From the NCBI RefSeq assembly GCF_000308815.1, contig NZ_BAFX01000058.1, positions 1 through 46,717 on the forward strand: a stretch of 46,717 bases of DNA. Reading direction: 5' to 3'. Below the pieces are notes generated by a model. That model did not search any database. It was not told where the DNA came from and worked only from the letters and a program-made list of their open reading frames with translations. Positions 41,860-46,717 of this stretch are shown piece after piece; the stretch's first letter is position 1, and every line of letters starts with the position of its first letter. This DNA is from Nocardia concava NBRC 100430 (GTDB lineage: Bacteria; Actinomycetota; Actinomycetes; Mycobacteriales; Mycobacteriaceae). The translations under genes were made by a program, and so were the position numbers.

Positions 41860-43017
41860 ATGCAGAGAACAGTTTTCGACAAAGACCACGATGCCTTCCG
41901 CGAGACCGTGCGGGCGTTCCTCGAGGCTGAGGTCGTCCCCGTCTACGACGAGTGGTACGCCGCCGGTATCGCGCCGCGCGACTTCTATTACAAGCTGGCC
42001 GAACTCGGCGTCTTCGGCATCGAGGTCCCCGAGGAGTTCGGCGGCGCGGGCATCGAATCGTTCAAGTTCCAGGCCATTCTCATCGAGGAATGCGCCCGTG
42101 CCGCAGTGTCTCTGGGCGGCTCGGGCGTACACGTCGGCCTGTGCCTGCCCTACATCCTGAACCTGGCCACCCGGGAGCAGAAGGAACGCTGGCTGCCCGG
42201 CTTCGTCTCCGGCGAGACCATGTTCGCCATCGCCATGACCGAGCCCGGCACCGGCTCCGACCTGGCCGGAATGCGCACCACCGCAAAGCTTTCCGAGGAC
42301 GGCACGCACTACGTGCTGAACGGGTCCAAGACTTTCATCACCGGCGGCGTGCTCGCCGACCGCGTCATCGTGTGCGCCCGCACCGCCCCGGCCACCGAAG
42401 GCGATCGCCGCCACGGCATCTCGCTGTTCGCCGTCGACACCAAGACCCCGGGCTACACCGTCGGCCGCAAGCTGGACAAGCTGGGCCTCAAGGTCTCCGA
42501 CACCGCCGAACTCAACTTCACCGACGTCAAGGTGCCGGCCGAGGACCTGCTGGGCGAGGAGCACAAGGGCTTCTCCTACCTGGGCCAGAACCTCCCGCAG
42601 GAGCGGCTGTCCATTGCCGTCGGCGCGTACGCGCAGGCCAAGGCCGCCATCCGCTTCGCCAAGGAATACACCCGGCAGCGCAACGTGTTCGGGCAGCCGG
42701 TCGCGGCCTTCCAGAACACCAAGTTCGAGCTGGCCGCCTGCCAGGCCGAGGTGGACGCCGCCGAGGCCGTCGTCGACCGCGGGCTCGAGGCCCTCGACGA
42801 AGGCACCCTGTCGCCCGCCGACGCCGCCTCGGCCAAGCTGTTCTGCACCGAGGTCGCCCACCGCGTCATCGACCGCTGCCTGCAGCTGCACGGCGGCTAC
42901 GGCTTCATCAACGAGTACCCCATCGCCCGCCTGTACGCGGACAACCGCGTCAACCGGATCTACGGCGGCACCAGCGAGGTCATGAAGATGATCATCGCCA
43001 AGAACATGGGTCTCTAG
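41860..43017 (+). CDS. Second acyl-CoA dehydrogenase, LCAD/IVD-like subgroup
   Basis: This is a 385-residue acyl-CoA dehydrogenase with GGAG before ATG 41860. It has GIEVPEEFGGAGIESFKFQA, MTEPGTGSDLAGM, YVLNGSKTFITGG and LPQERLSIAVGAYAQAKAAIRFA. The C-terminal loop is YGGTSEVMK, so the Glu of the YEGT type is absent, and at the alternative helix position where I recall Glu (AAAEAAL in relatives) this protein has Lys (AQAKAAI). The catalytic base is therefore not obvious. It is 17 bp after the SDR gene and belongs to the same operon. A branched or bulky acyl chain is a reasonable guess. Confidence 0.93.
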   Translation: MQRTVFDKDHDAFRETVRAFLEAEVVPVYDEWYAAGIAPRDFYYKLAELGVFGIEVPEEFGGAGIESFKFQAILIEECARAAVSLGGSGVHVGLCLPYILNLATREQKERWLPGFVSGETMFAIAMTEPGTGSDLAGMRTTAKLSEDGTHYVLNGSKTFITGGVLADRVIVCARTAPATEGDRRHGISLFAVDTKTPGYTVGRKLDKLGLKVSDTAELNFTDVKVPAEDLLGEEHKGFSYLGQNLPQERLSIAVGAYAQAKAAIRFAKEYTRQRNVFGQPVAAFQNTKFELAACQAEVDAAEAVVDRGLEALDEGTLSPADAASAKLFCTEVAHRVIDRCLQLHGGYGFINEYPIARLYADNRVNRIYGGTSEVMKMIIAKNMGL

Positions 43018-43043
43018 CCCCACCCATCGAACCAGAGGTCTCA

Positions 43044-44528
43044 ATGAACGCGACTCTCTCCCTGGCCTCCATCCTCGCCGAACCGGCGTGGCGGCGACCC
43101 GACCACCTCGCCCTGATCGAGGGCGACCAGCGCATCACCTTCCGCGACCTGTGGCGGCAGGCCCGCGAACAGGCCGGGGCGCTCATCGAACTCGGTGTGC
43201 GGCCGGGGGATCGGGTCGCGCTCATGGGGCCCAATACCGCCGACTTCCCGCGCGCCTACTTCGCCATTCTGGCGGCGGGCGCGACGGTGGTGCCGGTGCA
43301 TCTGCTGCTCACCGCCGACGAGGCCGAGTACGTGCTGCGCGACAGCGGGGCCAAGCTCATGATCTGCCATCCGATGGTGGAGGCCGTCGGCAAGGAGGCG
43401 GCCGCGCGGGTCGGCATCGACTCGGTCAGCCCGAAAGAGCTGGTCGGAGAGGCGATTCCGGCGTACGTGTCCCGCAGCCCGCTGGACACCGCGGTCGTGT
43501 TCTACACCAGCGGGACCACCGGGCGGCCCAAGGGCGCGGAGCTCAGCCACCTCAATATGGTGATGTGCGCGACCGTGAACGCGTTCGACGCCAATGAGGT
43601 CAAGCGCGAGGACATCGCGCTGGGCGCGCTGCCGCTGTTCCACGTGTTCGGGCAGACGGTGTCGATGAACTCGCACTGGCGGCTCGGCGCGACGCTGGTG
43701 CTCATGCCGAGATTCGATGCGGCACAGGCGCTTCAGCTGATGGTGCAGGAGAACGTCAACACCTTCCACGGCGTGCCCACCATGTACCACGGCCTGCTCG
43801 AGGCGGCCAAGAGCGCGGAGCGGCTGCCAGAGCTGCGGCTGTGCATCAGCGGCGGCGCGGCCATGCCGCCGGTCATCATCGAGGAGTTCGAGAAGGTTTT
43901 CGGCTCCCACATCCTCGAGGGCTACGGTCTGTCCGAAACCTCGCCCACCGCAACGGTGAACCAGCCGCTGCTCGGTCCCGAGATCGGCACCGTCGGGCAT
44001 CCGGTCTGGGGCGTGGACGTCGAGATCGCCGATCCCGATGTCCGCGAGCAGATCTCACTGCTGCCCGCCGGCACCATCGGCGAGGTCGTGGTGCGTGGCC
44101 ACAATGTGTTCAGCGGCTACACCGGACGCCCCGACGCCACCGCGGAAGTCATGGTGGACGGCTGGTTCCGCACCGGCGACCTCGGCATCAAAGACGAGGG
44201 CGGGTACCTGCGCATCGTGGACCGGATCAAGGAGATGATCATCCGCGGCGGGTTCAACGTGTACCCGACCGAGGTCGAGGCCGCGCTGCTGCGGCATCCG
44301 AACATCGCGCAGGTGGCGATCATCGGGGTGCCGGACGAGAACTACGGCGAGGAGATCCTCGCGGTGGTCGTGCCGTCGGGGGCGATCACCGCGGAGGAAG
44401 TCGTGGACTACGCGAAAGAGCATGTGGCACGGTACAAGTACCCGCGCCGCGTGGAGTTCGTGACCGAACTGCCCATGGGGCCGACCCACAAGATCCTCAA
44501 GCGCGAACTCAAGCAGCGCTACGCCTGA
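43044..44528 (+). CDS. Acyl-CoA synthetase (FadD-like AMP-forming ligase)
   Basis: This is a 494-residue adenylating enzyme that activates a carboxylic acid to its CoA thioester. ATG 43044 has AGAGG upstream. Core motifs: VFYTSGTTGRPKGAELSH, YGLSETSPTATVN, GWFRTGDLG, VDRIKEMIIRGGFNVYP and the C-terminal catalytic Lys region GPTHKILKREL. The middle helix is typical of medium- to long-chain acyl ligases. It is 26 bp after the second acyl-CoA dehydrogenase and supplies the pathway's first CoA ester. Confidence 0.94.
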   Translation: MNATLSLASILAEPAWRRPDHLALIEGDQRITFRDLWRQAREQAGALIELGVRPGDRVALMGPNTADFPRAYFAILAAGATVVPVHLLLTADEAEYVLRDSGAKLMICHPMVEAVGKEAAARVGIDSVSPKELVGEAIPAYVSRSPLDTAVVFYTSGTTGRPKGAELSHLNMVMCATVNAFDANEVKREDIALGALPLFHVFGQTVSMNSHWRLGATLVLMPRFDAAQALQLMVQENVNTFHGVPTMYHGLLEAAKSAERLPELRLCISGGAAMPPVIIEEFEKVFGSHILEGYGLSETSPTATVNQPLLGPEIGTVGHPVWGVDVEIADPDVREQISLLPAGTIGEVVVRGHNVFSGYTGRPDATAEVMVDGWFRTGDLGIKDEGGYLRIVDRIKEMIIRGGFNVYPTEVEAALLRHPNIAQVAIIGVPDENYGEEILAVVVPSGAITAEEVVDYAKEHVARYKYPRRVEFVTELPMGPTHKILKRELKQRYA

Positions 44529-44564
44529 GCCCGCGGAATGGAAGAGCCCGAGCGAGAGGGAAAG

Positions 44565-45017
44565 ATGATCGACTTCAGCGATTTCGAGCAGCTGCGCAAG
44601 GCTGTCGGCACCGAACTCGGTGTGAGCGACTGGATTACCGTCGACCAGAAGCGCATCGATACCTTCGCCGACGCCACCGACGACCACCAGTGGATCCACG
44701 TCGACGCCGCCCGAGCCGCCGCCGGACCCTACGGCCGCACCATCGCGCACGGGTTCCTCACCCTGTCGCTGGTGGTTCCGATGACCGCGCAGGTCATGAC
44801 CGTCAGCGCGGCGAGCATGGCAATCAACTACGGACTCAACAAGGTTCGCTTCATCAACCCGGTGCTGGTGGACAGCCGCATTCGCGGCCGGTTCACCCTC
44901 GACGCGATCACCGATATTCCGGGCGGCGTGCAGGCCGTGCGGACGGTGACCATCGAGATCGAGGGGCAGGACAAGCCCGCCTGCGTCGCGGAGAGCATCG
45001 CCCGCTACCTCGCCTGA
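44565..45017 (+). CDS. MaoC family dehydratase (enoyl-CoA hydratase 2-like)
   Basis: This is a 150-residue single hot-dog protein. ATG 44565 has GAGAGGG upstream; a frame from 44538 is less well supported. The hydratase 2 motif is ADATDDHQWIHVDAARAAAG followed by RTIAHGFLTLSL, with Asp and His as the catalytic pair. It would hydrate the 2-enoyl-CoA made by the dehydrogenases. Length and single domain match mycobacterial HtdZ-type enzymes (from memory Rv0130). It ends the operon; a family-A palindromic repeat follows after 3 bp. Confidence 0.93.
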   Translation: MIDFSDFEQLRKAVGTELGVSDWITVDQKRIDTFADATDDHQWIHVDAARAAAGPYGRTIAHGFLTLSLVVPMTAQVMTVSAASMAINYGLNKVRFINPVLVDSRIRGRFTLDAITDIPGGVQAVRTVTIEIEGQDKPACVAESIARYLA

Positions 45018-45020
45018 CCC

Positions 45021-45095
45021 CGTCATTCCGGCGTGCTTTTGGCCGGAATCCACTGCGGAAGTGTGGATTCCGGCCAAGGACACGCCGGAATGACG
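45021..45095. repeat. Palindromic dispersed repeat, family A, copy 2
   Basis: This 75-bp element has arms CGTCATTCCGGCGTGCTTTT / (reverse) with inner TTGGCCGGAATCCAC and GTGGATTCCGGCCAA. It fills almost all of the 80 bp between the stops of convergent MaoC (45017) and DUF218 (45098) genes, 3 and 2 bp from the two stops. It is probably a bidirectional terminator. Confidence 0.88.
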
Positions 45096-45097
45096 AG

Positions 45098-45892
45098 CTA
45101 AGCGTGCGGCCCGAACGGCTCCGCCGAGAGCGGCGCAGCCTCCGGCGTCATGGTCGCCACCACCGCGATTCCGGCCGCGTGGAAATTCGTCAGCGCCCGG
45201 GCGATGTGGTCGGCCGAGGTGATGAGGATCGCCGCATGTGCGCCGATCGCGTCCATGAGCTGCGCCGAGAAGGCCGCGTTCTGGACCGTCGAATTCGCCT
45301 TGGTTTCGGTGTGGATTCGGGCGCGATCGATGCCGTGGTCGACCAGCCAGTCCGCCATGGCATCCGCCTCGGTGACCCCGTTCTGCGGATTGCCGCCGGT
45401 CACGATGACCGGAGCCTGCGGGGAGAGCAGGGCCGAGACGTAACCGGCGTAAAGGCGGGCCATGAGTTCGGGGCGCATCTCGCCCTCGGGTGTCAGGCCG
45501 TAGCCGAGCACCACGATCGCGGTGTCCGGGGCGAACAGCGCGGGCAGGTTGACGCCCGGGAGATCGATGCCGGGCAGGCCGATGCCCTTCAGGTCGACAT
45601 CGGTGAAGTTCAGCGTCTTCAGCGAATTGAGGGTGGCCAGCACGTCCTGCGACAGGCCCTCGAGCGGATCGATCTGCACCGGCCGCGGCGGTGCCTCGGC
45701 ATGCGCCGGGGCCGCGAGACAGGTCATGGCGATGACCGTCGCGCCGGGGAGGAGGGCCTGTAAGGCCTTGGTACGTAAGGTTTTCGGAACGGCACGGTGA
45801 TGTCGGCCGGTCTTTCCGCGCCGCACGGTCGGGCGGACCCCCTGCCACTGACCGCTGGATGAGATTTTCCGATGTCTGCCTGCGTCGAGCAT
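45098..45892 (-). CDS. Secreted YdcF/DUF218-like protein
   Basis: This is a 264-residue protein. ATG 45892 has AGGGGG 6 bp upstream. A basic N-terminus (residues 1-45) precedes a hydrophobic segment and the signal-peptidase site APAHAEA near residue 65, so the start may be later. The DUF218 core is TAIVVLGYGLTPEGEMRPELMARL, VIVTGGNPQNGVTEADAMADWLVDHGID and AILITSADHIARAL. Family members such as SanA/YdcF act on the envelope, with unknown chemistry. A short Leu/Pro/Gly repeat (GIGLPGIDLPGVNLP) precedes the domain. Confidence 0.85.
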   Translation of the reverse strand: MLDAGRHRKISSSGQWQGVRPTVRRGKTGRHHRAVPKTLRTKALQALLPGATVIAMTCLAAPAHAEAPPRPVQIDPLEGLSQDVLATLNSLKTLNFTDVDLKGIGLPGIDLPGVNLPALFAPDTAIVVLGYGLTPEGEMRPELMARLYAGYVSALLSPQAPVIVTGGNPQNGVTEADAMADWLVDHGIDRARIHTETKANSTVQNAAFSAQLMDAIGAHAAILITSADHIARALTNFHAAGIAVVATMTPEAAPLSAEPFGPHA

Positions 45893-46144
45893 CGCAACCC
45901 CCTAGGTAGCCGAGATGTGACTACCGGTCGGTTCACAATCTTCCGAGATTCATGATCGCGCCGGATCCGCTCCGGCGTAGGCCGTTTCGCGAAATCAAGA
46001 TCCTAGAAATAGGGGCGGCGGACCGAGGGCTCTCGGTGAGACTTTCCGGCGTGACCGGCGTCACATGCGAGGCGATGTCACACCCGTGCGGGCCGCGTCG
46101 TCAACCTGACGAAGCCAACAAACACGCACAGAAACGAGAGAACA

Positions 46145-46612
46145 ATGGTCCGCTTCAACATGTTCGAGAACGAGATCGCCACCAAGTTCTTCAAGCGCCT
46201 CAACACCGCCGGCCGCGTCGCCGAGGAGTCCACGCTGCCCAAGGCCACCCAGGAACTGGTGAAGATCCGCGCCTCGCAGATCAACCACTGCGGCATGTGC
46301 CTCGACATGCACGTCAAGGACGCCGCCGCGGCCGGTGAGACCGCCGTCCGTCTGTCCCTGATCGCCGCCTGGAAGGAATCCACCGTCTTCACCGACGCCG
46401 AGCGCGCCGCCCTGGCTCTGACCGAGGAGGGCACCCGCCTGGCCGACGCGTCCCCCGGCATCTCCGAGGACACCTTCGCCCAGGTCCGCAAGCACTACGA
46501 CGACAACCAGATCGGCGCGCTGATCTCCCTGATCGCCACCATCAACGCCTGGAACCGCCTGAACGTCATCGCCGGCAACCTCGGCGGCGACTACGTCCCC
46601 GGCCAGTGGTGA
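46145..46612 (+). CDS. Carboxymuconolactone decarboxylase family protein, AhpD-like
   Basis: This is a 155-residue protein with the peroxidase-type motif CGMCLDMH (Cys49, Cys52, His56) preceded by KATQELVKIRASQINH, so it is probably a thiol-dependent alkylhydroperoxidase-like protein and not a true decarboxylase. GAGAGAA stands upstream of the ATG. The preceding 252 bp (45893-46144) contain the promoter and leader, with no further gene. A strong terminator follows 7 bp after the stop. Confidence 0.93.
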   Translation: MVRFNMFENEIATKFFKRLNTAGRVAEESTLPKATQELVKIRASQINHCGMCLDMHVKDAAAAGETAVRLSLIAAWKESTVFTDAERAALALTEEGTRLADASPGISEDTFAQVRKHYDDNQIGALISLIATINAWNRLNVIAGNLGGDYVPGQW

Positions 46613-46619
46613 CCCCCGC

Positions 46620-46653
46620 CCGCTATCCCGCCGACAGTGCGGCGGGATAGCGG
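46620..46653. terminator. Terminator after the AhpD-like gene
   Basis: A perfect 14-bp stem (CCGCTATCCCGCCG / CGGCGGGATAGCGG) has the loop ACAGTG. The last 64 bp of the window (46654-46717) show no recognisable feature. Confidence 0.75.
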
Positions 46654-46717
46654 CCCGGCCGCCGAGGTGGCGGCGGCACTCCGGTGGCAGGGAATGGCTG
46701 GTGGCGGACCGATCGCA

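Noticed and set aside
41952..43040. N-terminal extension of the acyl-CoA ligase frame to 41952
   Set aside because: The extension is out of frame with the second acyl-CoA dehydrogenase gene and Arg/His-rich; the ribosome binding site and family start support ATG 43044.
1..46717. Mobile elements, prophage, CRISPR or a classical biosynthetic cluster
   Set aside because: No transposase, integrase, phage structural gene, regular spaced repeats, PKS or NRPS modules were found; palindromic elements are too short to encode anything.

Overview
The window is a high-GC (roughly 65-70 %) chromosomal stretch from a mycolic-acid actinobacterium, most likely Nocardia or a close Nocardiaceae relative. The grounds are the divergent asnB / ctaC-ctaF arrangement also known from mycobacteria, a fused CysNC, many acyl-CoA dehydrogenase and SDR genes, frequent GTG starts with 4-base GTGA gene overlaps, and an IdeR-like iron box. 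I see no rRNA, tRNA, CRISPR array, integrase or insertion sequence; this is metabolic chromosome, not an island.

Layout. 1-3194: D-methionine-type ABC importer metQ-metN-metI, with a second metQ-like lipoprotein running off the left edge in the opposite direction; metN carries an apparent one-base frameshift in an A5 run. 3238-8689: Tat-exported DUF1254/DUF1214 lipoprotein, asparagine synthetase asnB, and divergent cytochrome oxidase genes ctaC-ctaF. 9038-16607: a catalytically degenerate SDR, an FAD oxidase, a DUF1444-like protein, a NADAR (YbiA-like) gene broken in a C7 run, a Nudix hydrolase, an SRPBCC protein, and an SDR divergent from an HTH/MmyB regulator. 16692-20334: complete osmoprotectant (OpuC/ProU-like) ABC operon. 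20566-21843: FAD monooxygenase behind a promoter flanked by four copies of CCAAC-N4-GTTGG. 22184-29645: a small membrane protein, an IclR regulator and, divergent from it, a tightly overlapped operon cysD-cysNC-DUF1214-SDR-sulfotransferase. 29703-39752: Tat-exported amine-oxidase-like flavoprotein, proline iminopeptidase, iron-box TIGR03118-like lipoprotein, MFS exporter, HAD-like protein, PIG-L deacetylase, serine hydrolase, DHFR-like protein and a TetR regulator. 39898-45017: acyl-CoA catabolic operon (two acyl-CoA dehydrogenases, SDR, acyl-CoA ligase, MaoC) divergent from the TetR gene. 45098-46612: secreted DUF218 protein and an AhpD-like protein.

The most interesting unit is 22514-29645. 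CysD and CysNC make PAPS, and the last gene is a PAPS-dependent sulfotransferase, so cofactor supply and use sit in one translationally coupled operon, with an SDR and a DUF1214 protein between them and an IclR-type regulator with a palindromic site in the divergent promoter. No sulfate-reduction gene is present, which points to a dedicated sulfation pathway for an unknown hydroxylated metabolite rather than to cysteine supply.

The window also carries four kinds of long palindromic intergenic element. Two of them occur twice here (77/75 bp and 80/80 bp), which suggests genome-wide dispersed families. Both copies of the first sit between convergent genes.
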